Shown here: positions 10,866-22,125 of the stretch, in pieces | How positions within the stretch are numbered: the first letter of the stretch is position 1 | How the letters are laid out: each line of letters starts with the position of its first letter | NCBI GenBank assembly: GCA_036897485.1 | Contig: JAYMTF010000440.1 | Location: 1-36,379, forward strand | Direction of reading: 5' to 3' | Source: Pelargonium nanum | Taxonomy: Eukaryota; Streptophyta; Magnoliopsida; Geraniales; Geraniaceae | DNA length: 36,379 bases | Program-made: the position numbers and the translations under genes | The notes under the pieces: model-generated | What the model saw: the letters and a program-made list of their open reading frames with translations, nothing else | Told to the model about the DNA's origin: nothing | The model's database searches: none

Positions 10866-13380
10866 ATGAATATATGACAATTTCGCGTCGGGTTCGGGTT
10901 AATAAAGCCTGACCCAGGTCGGGAGGTGATAAATCCACCTCTAATAATTATATATTCTTGCTTTGTAGTTTTATGTCATTAGTGAGCTTGTTTCGACTTG
11001 TCACTTGTGCTCGAGAACACGTCGCGACGAGAGTAACTGTCATGGGCTCATGCCTTGGTCTCCACTACTCACCATTTGCGTTTTAGCCGTTGTGATGAGA
11101 TTGGCAATCCACACTTTGTTGGCTAAAGTATTGTTTGTCCTCACGTCGATCGCCTCCATGCACTCAAACTCGTTGTGACGAGATTAACCGTCTAGATTTT
11201 CTTGGCTTGGCAGGTCCGGCTTCGTCGGTTCCTTTTATTAAGTTTGAAGGTCCTGATTGTGTTCTTTGGTCATAGAGGTTTTCGTTAGGTTCTCTTGGTG
11301 ATTCAAGGCTTCGATTTTGCGGGCCCGTACGGAACTTCTACAATGTCGGAGTTTGGGAGCATACTTCACCGTCATAAGATGAAAGTGAAACAACGCTTGG
11401 GCGTCACGTGTTATGCCGATGATTTGAAAAGACTTTTGATTTTGCAAATTGCATAAGTCATATCACTCAAGTTTTATTATTTCCGTGACGAGAAATTGGA
11501 ATGTAATTTTTTTTTTTGCCACACAGCCACACTATCTCAAAAAGAATATCCACTATTTTTTATTTTTTTGACCTTGAAAGACATAAAATAGAGAAATAAC
11601 ACGTTCAAAAGTAAAGATTTAAACTGAGACAATTTTGTTAGGATAGTCAAAAATACGATCGATTTTTTTTATATGGAAGTATTTTTAAAATATTTGATTG
11701 AGTTAATGTTAATGGGTCATTTATAGTTATATATTAACAAATGAAGTGGCTTGTTACACACCGTCCGATTTAAAAAATATTTATGATCAACGTGAGGAGA
11801 ATGTCGGCTCAGTATATAATATTGTGGGTCCCACGCCCACACCACAAAGCAGACTCCGATCTGCGCCGTCCAACTTTGTGAAAAGAGGAATGGACGGTCA
11901 GTAGGTCCCATAGAGTCGGTTATTGTGGGCCACCCCACCAACAAGCCACCGCCGCCACGTCATTTCACCAAATTCTGAGTTTTTGGACTTGGTCAGCGCT
12001 GACTACTGCCAACCACTAATATTATGCCACGTAAGAAAACAGTACAAAATAACAAACAAAACTACAGAAACTCTAGAAATTATAATTAACTGTTATTTAA
12101 TTACTTTAATAAAACTCAGTGAATCAATTAAAATCATATTTGAAGTTAAAAAAGTAGGTGTCTACAAATCACTAAAATATATATATTTATGAATAAATTT
12201 AATAAAATGTATTTTAATGGGAGTTAAAAAAATTGTATAATTATGAAGTTAGGTAAAGTAAAATTATAAGATTTGACAATTTGGACCTGCGTGACTATTT
12301 TTGTTGTTGGTTTAGGTGACACAATATGGACTCAATCAATTTTTGGATTAGTTTGGGTGTGTATTGGTAAAATTATGGGTTTAGTAAACTCACATGCACT
12401 TACATAATTTGTGTGTAAAAATAATTGCAACTTGAAATAATTTTCATTTTTTCTAGTCGAATTTATCTTAAGCATTTTTAATTTGAACTTTGAAAAAGTT
12501 GTTCATGTTTCAAAATTAAATCCAACATTCTACTTGAAGATAATGATATTTTTTTGTGTATTAATTTATATAAGACTAGGGTCAAATTAATTTTTGAATT
12601 TTCACAAAGTCATCATTTTAGCCCTCAAATTTTGAAAAGATCATTTAAGTCATTGAATTTTGAGTTCTTTTAGTCAATTTGGTCCCCTTTGTTAGTAAAA
12701 ATTAATTGACTATTATGTGTGCTGAATTTTTTTTTATACTAACATAAAACTTCATTCAATATTGACAAAGATAACAGAGTTTAAATTATGTGTGCTGAAT
12801 TGAATGGTGATGTGGTTAGAAAATGAATAAATAAATGTTACAAAATACACTGATTTAAAAAAAAAATAAAGAAGATAAAAAAACACTTTGGAGATCAAGT
12901 GAGTATTTTGTAATACAAAATACATTCCAATAATAAATTATTAGCTTAACATATAATACTCTAATTTTCTAATTAGAAATATGCATATTTTTAAATTTTA
13001 ACATGTAAAACTGAAATCAACCCACAAACTAAAACTTGTAATCTGAATAATCCGAATAATGTTCAAATTGTTTATTTTCAACTCGAACCTAAAAATTCTG
13101 ACCCGAAATCTGATTTCCACCTCTAGTCTCTACATGGAATAAGCGCAACGAGCTTTAATTAATGTATATGCAAAGTATGACTAATAGTTTATACGTAAAT
13201 AAATTTTGAAAATACAAAAAGAACCCTCATTCTGTGACATTACACCCATTTTTTATATTTGTACTCAATAAATTTAATTACTATTTAATTATTCCTAATC
13301 TTTTTCTCAAATTGAGCTTTATTTGAACACTTTTTTAAATAAAAAAATCAATTTTTTATAACAAAAAAGTGAAATTGGAT
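10866..13380. other. Intergenic region between head-to-head MSI4 and RHD3-like genes
   Basis: About 2.5 kb with no supported gene. The left part (10876-10948, GGGTTCGGGTT and CCACCTCTA) and a stretch near 13060-13127 (GACCCGAAATC and CCACCTCTAG) resemble the worn ends of common plant repeats. Three degenerate copies of a GTTGTGACGAGA-like block occur at 11021, 11089 and 11172. A GC-richer island lies at about 11750-12010. From 12010 to 13380 the DNA is very AT-rich and I see nothing in it beyond low-complexity runs. Confidence 0.6.
11824..11933. promoter_or_regulatory. GC-rich island with TCP-type palindromes and nested inverted repeats
   Basis: GTGGGTCCCAC at 11824-11834 is a perfect palindrome of the GTGGGNCCCAC type bound by class I TCP factors; GTGGGCCAC at 11925-11933 is related. 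Between them are inverted pairs CACAAAG/CTTTGTG (11843-11849, 11874-11880), GCAGA/TCTGC (11849-11853, 11860-11864) and CCGTCCA/TGGACGG (11866-11872, 11891-11897). It is more than 1 kb from either start codon, so a promoter role is only a guess. Confidence 0.3.
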
Positions 13381-13538
13381 CAATGGACAGTCAAGCCCAC
13401 CTTTAAAGAACAACAAAGAGAAACAGACGCTAATGCTTTTCTGATTTCGTTCTCTTCTCTGCGTCTCTCCGTCAAAAAAATAACATTTCTCAGGAGCTTT
13501 CGCAGACACCAATCTTCTCCAGAATCGATCTCTCTCCA
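13381..13538 (+). promoter_or_regulatory. RHD3-like gene 5' leader region
   Basis: Directly upstream of the ATG at 13539 the sequence changes from AT-rich to a CT-rich strand (13440-13470 and 13520-13537), as in plant 5' untranslated regions. The transcription start is likely between about 13380 and 13420, but no convincing TATA box was found. Confidence 0.4.
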
Positions 13539-16500
13539 ATGGGTAGCTTCTCAATTCTCATTTCCCGATCCATTTGATCTGCAAATTTGCACATCTTCTC
13601 TACCTTTTTATGCAGCTATTTCGTAATTAATCGTTGATTTTGGAAGTTACTGCTTATTTGCGTTATGGGTTTTGTTTTGTAACTTTTTTGTTTGGTTGAA
13701 TTAAATTGATGTATTGATTGCAGATCGGTCATAAAAGCCTATTTATACCTCTAATCGATCTGATCTATTTTGTTTTGGAATCTGGATCGATGATGTTCTT
13801 TTTTTTTTTTTGTGGGATTTGTTTGGATGCTGAGAAAATGGGGTTGTAAGCTTGAGAATTTGAGAATTGGGATTGGTGATGGTTAGCTATTTTGAGGTTG
13901 TTGGAACTATTTGGTTCAATTGCTAAGATGATAACAACAATGAGAATATGTTTATAGTTGTTTAAATCCCGAATTAGCTGTATCCTTTTTTGTTATGGAT
14001 TTGGGTATGGTAATGGCTTGAGGTTTGTCACAAAGTTCACTGCTTGATCTCTCTGGAAATGGTTAAAGATTTTTGATATATATAGAGAGAGAAAAAATCT
14101 TATCCATGATAAATCATGGCCAATGAGACGATGCCACATCATAGTTTAACATCCATACCCGCCTCAACGAATTTGGAATTTGTGGGCGCAGAGCGCTCTG
14201 CCGGATCCATTTCGATTGTCTCTTGGCTGAGAGTCCCAGCCAATTTATAATGGCTGAGATATCTGATACTCTCTCTATATATATGGCCAAAAAAGAAGAA
14301 GACACCTCAGTATTTATGGCCCATAACCGTCCCAGTGAGTTTATTGGCACGAACCAAGGGTTTTTAAGAGTGGCTGGCTAGATGAGACTAATTTTGAGAG
14401 AGGGAGAGAGTTATGTTTCGATAGGCATTTTGGGTTTGAGGCCAATGTTGAAACAAATTATGTACCTCACGACATCAAACTACGGAATCCCTACTGTTAT
14501 AGGAACAATATTGGTAATTATTGGGTGAAGTGTAAACCAGATTGATAATCCCATTGCAGCTTTTTTCTAGTCTTGAATGACCTTTCAGGGTCTCAATCAC
14601 TTTTCATGTCAAGGAGCTCAAGTTTTGGAAGGCATAAATTTGTTTATTTACTAACTTATGATCAATTTCTTTTCCAGGTGTGGATGAATGTTGTTCTACT
14701 CAGGTTATTGACGGAGATGGTGCATTCAATGTCACTGGAGTTGAAACATTTATCAAGGAGGTGAAACTGAATGAATGTGGACTTTCATATGCCGTTGTCT
14801 CCATCATGGGTCCACAAAGTAGTGGTATGTCCCATTATCTCTAGCAACTGTATATTCGTTTTTTTTGCAGGTTCAGAGTTTTCATAGAATTCAAAGAAGT
14901 TTTAATAAGATTAAAACAAAGAAACAAACTGTATTTTAGTTTCATGCTTCTCCAAGGTGCCCTGTGCATGTTTGAAGCTAACAACGCCACTTCAACCTTT
15001 GATTTAGTAAAAACTAAGGTTTTCATTTATGTTACTGTTCCTATATCCATTACATCTTATTCACTCATAAGTAGTTTCTTTTGACTTTTGTATGTATTAA
15101 CTGCCTAATTGTCCATTTCAATATAAGTGTCATTTCGGAAAGCAAAAATTGTTTCAAAATAAGTGTCATCCTACCATTTAAAGGTAAAAATGCACTTCAC
15201 ATTCCAACTATGTTCTTTTTATATTCTCAAATACAGTATTTATTATATTGCCTCTGATTGAATTTAAGCATTAAATGAGTAATAATTACTAAGTACACTA
15301 ACAAGAAACAAGGTTTGTTTTCTTACTTTAACCACAATATTACTAGTAATCAAGATATTGCATTAATGATAGTTTATTCTTCGTATCTACAATCACTCAA
15401 TTCTTTCTTTATCTGGACAGGGAAGAGCACACTATTAAATCATTTGTTTAAAACCAACTTCAGGGAAATGGACGCGTTTAAGGGGAGGCATGTTCTTGTT
15501 CTATCTTAATACAATATCAGTGTTTTTTTAGGATGGAGATAAATAAACTGACTGGATGCACTTCATTTTTAGGTCTCAAACCACTAAAGGAATTTGGTGT
15601 GCTAAATGCGCTGGTATTGAGCCCTGCACTATCGTAATGGACTTGGAGGGTACTGATGGTAGAGAACGAGGAGAGGTACCGTTGCATTCTTGTAGTCATC
15701 AAAATTTTCATTGTTGAATCATTACTATTATTTTGATCCTTCTCGCCATGATAAATAACTAGTACTTTATCACCTCTTTTTAGGACGATACTGCATTTGA
15801 GAAGCAGAGTGCTCTCTTTGCGCTTGCTGTTTCAGACATTGTGTTAATAAACATGTAAGTTTCTACGTATTGCACTAGTAAGCTGCATTTTTTTAACCCA
15901 TGGAAATTCATTTCTGATTTGTATGCTTCGTGAAGTGCACTTCAATAATTTTTTAATTCAGTTTTCTTTGGCATCCTTTTTAGGTGGTGTCATGACATTG
16001 GCCGTGAGCAAGCTGCAAATAAGCCTCTTTTAAAGACTGTATTCCAGGTGCTTTGTCTAGCTGCCTTCTTTAAGCCCTTGTTGTGAATGGCTGAATGTTG
16101 AAAAAACTAATCATAGACCTTTCCATGATTCTGCGTACAGGTCATGATGCGTTTGTTTAGTCCACGCAAAACAACATTGATGTTTGTCATACGTGATAAA
16201 ACAAGGGTGTGTTCTCCTCTTTTGTGCTTTTTAATATTGTAGCTTGAGAGATGCCCAGTACATTTATGCAATTATTTCCAAATCCACTGTTTGTTGATCC
16301 CATTGTTTCCACTTATAAGGATTAAGGCCTTGTTTGTTTGATCTGTGTTCTTAATTGTGTGTTGATCTTCCTTTATTTTAGACACCACTGGAAAATTTGG
16401 AACCTGTACTAAGAGAAGATATTCAAAAGGTGGGTGGTCTCTTGCTTTCTAACTCACCGTATTGACTTTATTTTCATATTTTTAAACCGTGTTTCCTTTA

Positions 16501-19500
16501 GCGCAGATATGGGATTCTGTTCCTAAGCCTGAAGCTCACAAGGAAACTCCATTAAGCGAATTTTTTAATGTAAGATGATATAATTTATTTGACTGGAGCT
16601 TGAGTTTTCACCTTATAATAGTTAGCAAGTTAGGCATTTTTCATAATTCTGTTTGTTTCTAATCCTATGATCAGGTTGAAGTAACAGCTCTCAATAGTTA
16701 TGAGGAGAAGGAAGAACAGTTTAAAGAGCAGGTATGCTGGGTTCATATTTGTATTTCAACGTCTTCATCTTTTGTCCATTGCTCTCAAATACTTGTGATG
16801 TTGAAGTTGAATAATTTTACTTTCATGATTTGTCCTAAAGCTGAATTATTGGGATACTATCTTTTCTTTAAATTGGGCTTGTAATTCATGACACATAAGT
16901 AAAACTCTAGGCCTAGCATGCTTTTCTTATGTTCTTGTGTGTTTTATAAATTTGTTTTGGTTGCAATGAAGGTTGCTAATTTACGGCAACGATTCTTCCA
17001 TTCTATTGCACCTGGTGGTCTTGCTGGAGATCGAAGAGGTGTCGTTCCAGCTTCAGGGTTTAGTTTTAGTGCACAGCAAATTTGGAAAGTGATCAAGGAG
17101 AACAAGGACCTTGATCTTCCTGCTCATAAGGTAACTCTGCAAATATATACTCATTAATGTCTACTTGTCAAGTACGGAAATTAGTAAATTGATTCTATAT
17201 TCACGTCTAATTTAATTTATCATTTCTAGGTCATGGTGGCTACTGTACGGTGTGATGAAATTGCCAATGAGAAATACACTTCCTTTTCTACTAATGAGGT
17301 ACCTGCTTTCACATGCTCCAAAATTTGTCAACTTTAATTTCTTTGCTGTTAGATATAGTCATGAACCAATTCCCTTAAAATTACCATAGGTATGGTGTGA
17401 GCTGGAAGAGGCTGTACAATCTGCTCCGTGCCCTGGCTTTGGAAAGAAGCTCAGTTCAATTCTTGGCAATTGTCTATCAGAGTAAGTTTGTCTTTTGAAG
17501 CTAGAGGATGTGATTTAATATTGAAACAGAAGAACTTAACGCTTATTACCCATTACGTTCTAGCAAATTTATTGAAGTGGAGTAAAAGTTGGTTATTTGT
17601 GCCTGCATAGGTTTTGTATGTTGAATGTCTTCAATGCTACTTCTCCGTAGCTGTGTATTTGTATAAGCATGCATGCATGCATGCCGCAGGATGATCTATG
17701 CCAGTGTGTATCAGTAACAGTAGGAGCCAAATGTTGGGCTTTGAAACATGTGATGACTCTCTTGTGGTTCACACATAGGAATATGGGCATGGTGTTCTTG
17801 ATATGCCAAATTGTGTGATATAAGGGGCAATGGATAACATGGCATTAGTAGATAGGTAGTGTTTGGATTAAACTTTTTGGGATGGGAATGGGACCAAAAA
17901 ATACAAATCCAAACATGACCAAAAGCAACCTGAGTATTTTTTTAATCTTTTGTTTATCGGCTATTGAGGGTTAGTTATGAATCAGAGGGGAAATGGAGGT
18001 AAGCTGAGATCACAATTTATATAGCATTTCTGCTATGTCGATGAATACTATCTTTGCTTCCTTTAGATCTAATAATAACCGGTACAATTCCAGTACCAGT
18101 TATCTTAATGTGGTGTGGGTTGTTGACTCTACAAAGGAAGACTAGGAGTTGAAGATTCTTAAGTTACTGATACATTAGTTCAGAATTATTGATATTTTTA
18201 TTCTCTCCACTTCAGGTATGATGCAGAAGCTACATTCTTCGATGAAGGGGTCAGAACTGCAAAGCGAAAGCAGCTTGAAGAAAAGTTGCTGCAGGTATAC
18301 ATCTCTGTAGTTTTATTGTGTAACTATAGCGGTTTGCTTTTTGCTATATGGCTTACTATAGGAGTCGAGTAGTTAACTATCAATACTGTTTTTCTCTTGA
18401 TGAATTTCGTGAATATAACTTAATATTTTTTTTCTGGTCTTTTTGCTTGGCTTGTGGTATGTTAGCTTGTACAACCGGCATTCCACTCTGCGCTCGGGCA
18501 TGTAAGGTCTGTAACACTTGATAAATTTAAGGAAGCATTTGATAAAGCTTTAAATGGAGGGGAAGCGTTTTCTGTGGCTGCTCGAAATTGTGCTCAGTCG
18601 TGCTTGACTGAATTTGATGAAGGATGTGCAGGTATATTTAATTGTATTGCTCCCTTTCCATTATTGAAAAACACAAAATCCACAAACATAAGGATTAGTT
18701 TTAATTCATTCCTATATGACATGTTGACACAGTCAAACGTTAACATATTTGGTTAGTCTTACTTAACCAAGGATAATTTGGAACCGATACACTGTTCTTG
18801 CAGATGCTGTTATTGAACAAGCAAATTGGGATACATCTAAAACAAGGGATAAGCTTCGACGTGATATAGATGCACATATTGCTGCTGTTTGTGATGCCAA
18901 GTTGTCCGAGTTAACCAAGTTGTATGAGGTATGATAACAATTTTGCTCATTTGACTTCAGCAATATGTTGAAGAAGTTTTACAAATAGTTGTGATGATCA
19001 AGCTAAGCAAGAAAAATTGTAAGATAATGAAAATGTTCAAGCTTATTGGACCTGTAGGGGACAAACAAAGCATGTGCTATAATTGCATACTTTAGTATAC
19101 AACTTGCATTAATGATGTATCTATCATAGACATGCTTAAATTGCACAATAATGTGTCTTTATCATATAACTCATGGAAAATTGTTCAAATGATATCGAGT
19201 TTCCATAAGTACTTATTGCCTAGAGAATACTTTTCCTTGGATCCTTACTGATAATGATAACACTATACAGGGAAAACTGAATGTGGCATTATCAGCACCT
19301 GTGGAAGCTCTTTTAGATGGAGCTAATAGTGAAACCTGGCCGTCAATTAGGAAACTCCTCCGGCGTGAGACTGACTCAGCAGTCTCTGGGCTCTCTAGCG
19401 CGCTTGCCGGTTTTGACATTGATGAGCAAACAAAAAATAAAATGCTTACCAGTTTGGGGGATTATGCTAGAGGTGTGGTTGAAATAAAAACAAAGGAAGA

Positions 19501-22125
19501 AGCTGGAAGGATCCTGATCCGTATGAAGGACCGGTAACAGCTCATTGCAACATTTGTGAATTAAATAGTTGGATTTGTTTCTTCTTATATTTTTTGTACG
19601 ATTTTTCCCTCAGGTTTGTTCCTATTGACATCTCTGGTGTTTGACTCTAAAAAACAGGTTTTCAACATTGTTTAGCCATGATTCGGATTCAATGCCCCGG
19701 GTTTGGACTGGGAAAGAAGACATTCGAGCAATCACCAAAGTTGCTCGCTCTTCAGTATGACACAATTGATAACTTTTTAAAAACCTTGAATCATAAGTTT
19801 ACATTGCATCTGGATCTCATTTAACTTTATATGCATTATCTTTTTTTCAGTCACTAAAGTTACTTTCTGTTATGGCTGCACTTCGTTTGGATGATGACGA
19901 AGATGATAATATTGAGAAAACACTATCCGTTTCTTTGTTGGATACCAAGAGTGATGTTACCGATAAAAGCATTGTAGTAGCAGATCCGTTGGCCTCAAGC
20001 ACTTGGGAAAAGGTGACTCTCTTACATAGCTGAAATTCTTTCTTGTAATGTCCATAGTTGCAGAAAGTTGGATGGAAGAACAATAACTTTCATGTCTGCC
20101 AAGTGCCAAGTAATCATATGGAATCCAATAACCATAATTTTCTCAGTTCTTTTATATTAAAAAGACCTAACTTTGTTAATTTTTTAGTTATGATGTGTAA
20201 AAATGTTTTAAGCTGCAAATTTGCTAGCGTGCTCTATTCTGCTCTCATGTTTAAAAATCTTGTATGCACCATATTGCCCTGATAACGTCTTGTGTTTATT
20301 TTATTTTATATGCAGATTAAGCCCACGAGAACATTGATCACACCAGTACAATGTAAATCGCTGTGGAGGCAATTTAAGGCAGAGACAGAGTACAGTGTCA
20401 CCCAAGCCCTGTCTGCACAGGTATTTTTTCCCTCCAATTTTTTTTTTAGCAGTTTCTTATGGAAGTATTGAAAGTAACATGGGTTAAGTTTGCTGCAATA
20501 TTTCGTATGTGGTTCTACAAATTTGGCGACGTGATCCCTATGCAGTTCAAATGCACTGTAAGAAGTGGCACAGCTGCAGATTTAGATGAAAATTGCATCA
20601 ATTGCAAACTATATAGATTGCTTAAATGAGAGGCTTATCATTTTTTTTATATTTCAAGCCTCTTTCTTTTGTTGTACAAATCTGTAAATATGCCTGGTTT
20701 TTGCTAAGCATTTTGTATTTTATAGATGTCAATTAGAAATTGGATTGAAAGTTGTCTATTGTTGGGACGTATAAACGAATGCATACATCGTATGAATATC
20801 TTTTCATTATTAGTAATAGAAGATTTTCACTCGCTCATACGGACGATGCTTGACCACTCTCTTTCTCTATTGTTTTACAGGAAGCCAGTAAACGTAACAA
20901 CAACTGGCTGCCTCCTCCATGGGCTATTGCTGCCATGTTTATCCTGGGATTCAATGAATTTATGACACTTCTGAGGTGGATATTCAAAGAATTTATTTTG
21001 TTATACTCCCTCCGTCCCAAAATGCGTGTCCTGTTTCTCTTATATTTTTGTCCCAAAATAAGCGTTTTGCTTCTTTGTAAGGAAGTTAGTTATGCATCAG
21101 TTACCAATAATATCCTTATAATAATTAGTTTGTATTCCTTAAATTTGTTACAACACATGTTCATGGGGTTACAAGAGGAAATGTACAACGTTAATCAACT
21201 TCTTAATTTTTCTCAAAATAGAATCCAAGGCACTCATTTTAGGACGGAGTTTATAATATTTTTTAACTATTTATGAATTTTACTAATTCAGTATTTCTTT
21301 GTGGCAGGAATCCTCTCTATCTGCTTGTCATATTTGTTGGTTATCTACTCTTCAAAGCGTTGTATGTACAGCTAAACATTGATGGTGTATTCCAACATGG
21401 CGCGGTAAGTTTTAATTTTTACTATAAGTGTCTAAACCATAATTTCTTTAAGAATGTATCACTAAGGTCTCCTTAGTATCCATTTTGTGCCAAATTGGAC
21501 CTCAATTTGATTTTTGTTCCAATTTAGTTCTCTTAGTATTCTTTTTTGTTCCGAATTTGTCTATTTTTCTTGGGGACTAAACCCGCATGAGCCAAAATCT
21601 GACTTGCATTTTTGCAAGTTCGGATTTCATAAAATAGTCTCGATTGATTTTTTTATTATTATTTAAGTTGAGTTTGAAAGTAAAAAAAAAAAAATGGTCG
21701 TGTAAACCCCACTCATTATGAATAACTCGCACTTCTTGCGGGTCAAGTTAGGTCTTTTCAACCGGAATTGTAAGCTATACTTTTATATATCGTAAGTCGT
21801 CGTGTAAACTGCAAAGGGGTGCAAAAGTGTAGAATTTTGAGTTCTCTTTCATTTCCAGTTTCTGTTCTATCAATTTTTTTTATTACACTAACGCGATAGG
21901 CCATGCTTACAGCTTCCCGGGCTTCTCTCCTTGTCTACCAAATTTGTTCCCACCATCATGAACCTTCTGAAAAAGCTAGCCGAAGAAGGGCACGTTCCTA
22001 CAAGCGAACCTCAAAGAAACGCAACGAGAGGCCACACTAATGGAGAATTAGCCTCAAGTGCATCGTCAGGAGTAACTTCATCGGGAACTGGATCCGAATA
22101 CTCTAGCACTTCAAAGGAAGACTAA
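13539..22125 (+). CDS. RL2: RHD3-like dynamin-type GTPase (ROOT HAIR DEFECTIVE 3 homolog 2 type; Sey1/atlastin-like)
   Basis: Coding exons: 13539-13542, 14678-14824, 15421-15487, 15573-15675, 15784-15854, 15984-16047, 16141-16206, 16382-16429, 16507-16569, 16675-16731, 16972-17130, 17230-17298, 17390-17481, 18216-18294, 18466-18631, 18804-18928, 19271-19533, 19658-19754, 19851-20012, 20316-20420, 20881-20975, 21308-21404, 21913-22125. They give 803 residues and a stop, the usual length of RHD3 (about 802). GTPase motifs: P-loop GPQSSGKST at 46-54, switch Thr in SQTTKG near 76, DLEG at 96-99, and RD in FVIRDKT at 170-171. A long helical middle domain ends in two closely spaced membrane helices (about 680-698 and 703-722), then an amphipathic helix ([17 protein letters not shown]) and a Ser-rich tail ending KED. 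Known for the family: homotypic fusion of ER tubules, needed for ER network shape and root hair growth. The RL2 assignment rests on the tail and on NRPC2 lying next door; RHD3 or RL1 remain possible. Exon 3 has a GC donor. Confidence 0.95.
14076..14284. mobile_element. MITE-like element with 16-bp terminal inverted repeats in RHD3-like intron 1
   Basis: ATATATATAGAGAGAG at 14076-14091 is exactly inverted at 14269-14284. The 209-bp segment is richer in G+C than the surrounding intron and holds a perfect 14-bp palindrome, GCAGAGCGCTCTGC, at 14188-14201. Because the ends are simple-sequence-like, chance pairing is possible; the unusual interior argues for an inserted element. Confidence 0.4.
15105..15310. 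mobile_element. Stowaway-type MITE remnant in RHD3-like intron 2
   Basis: TTTCAATATAAGTGTCATTT and TTTCAAAATAAGTGTCAT are repeated within 60 bp, the internal sequence typical of plant MITEs whose ends read TACTCCCTCCGTCCC. The element at 21004 shares the CCCAAAATAAG block. Clear ends are missing, so the limits are approximate. Confidence 0.35.
17667..17684. repeat. GCAT tandem repeat / RY-type palindrome in RHD3-like intron 13
   Basis: GCATGCATGCATGCATGC is an 18-bp perfect palindrome containing overlapping CATGCA (RY) motifs, the core bound by plant B3 factors of the ABI3/FUS3/VAL group. It may equally be a simple microsatellite. Confidence 0.6.
17855..17920. mobile_element. Short hAT-type MITE foldback in RHD3-like intron 13
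   Basis: TGTTTGGATT at 17860-17869 is inverted at 17906-17915 (AATCCAAACA), with GGGATGGGAATGGGA between them. The GGTAGTGTTTGGATT start resembles the ends of the larger element at 25168-25450, suggesting two members of one family. Confidence 0.4.
21004..21254. mobile_element. Stowaway-like MITE in RHD3-like intron 21
   Basis: The left end TACTCCCTCCGTCCCAAAAT is the textbook terminal repeat of plant Stowaway MITEs. The right end ATTTTAGGACGGAG (21235-21249) is its inverted copy with one mismatch and a lost outer part. The roughly 250-bp element lies between the two exons that encode the membrane hairpin (exon ends 20975 and 21308). Confidence 0.75.

Noticed and set aside
10876..13127. The two CCACCTCTA-ended blocks near 10930 and 13118 as ends of one 2.2-kb transposon
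   Set aside because: Both blocks have the same orientation and there is no internal coding sequence, so they are more likely separate worn repeat ends.
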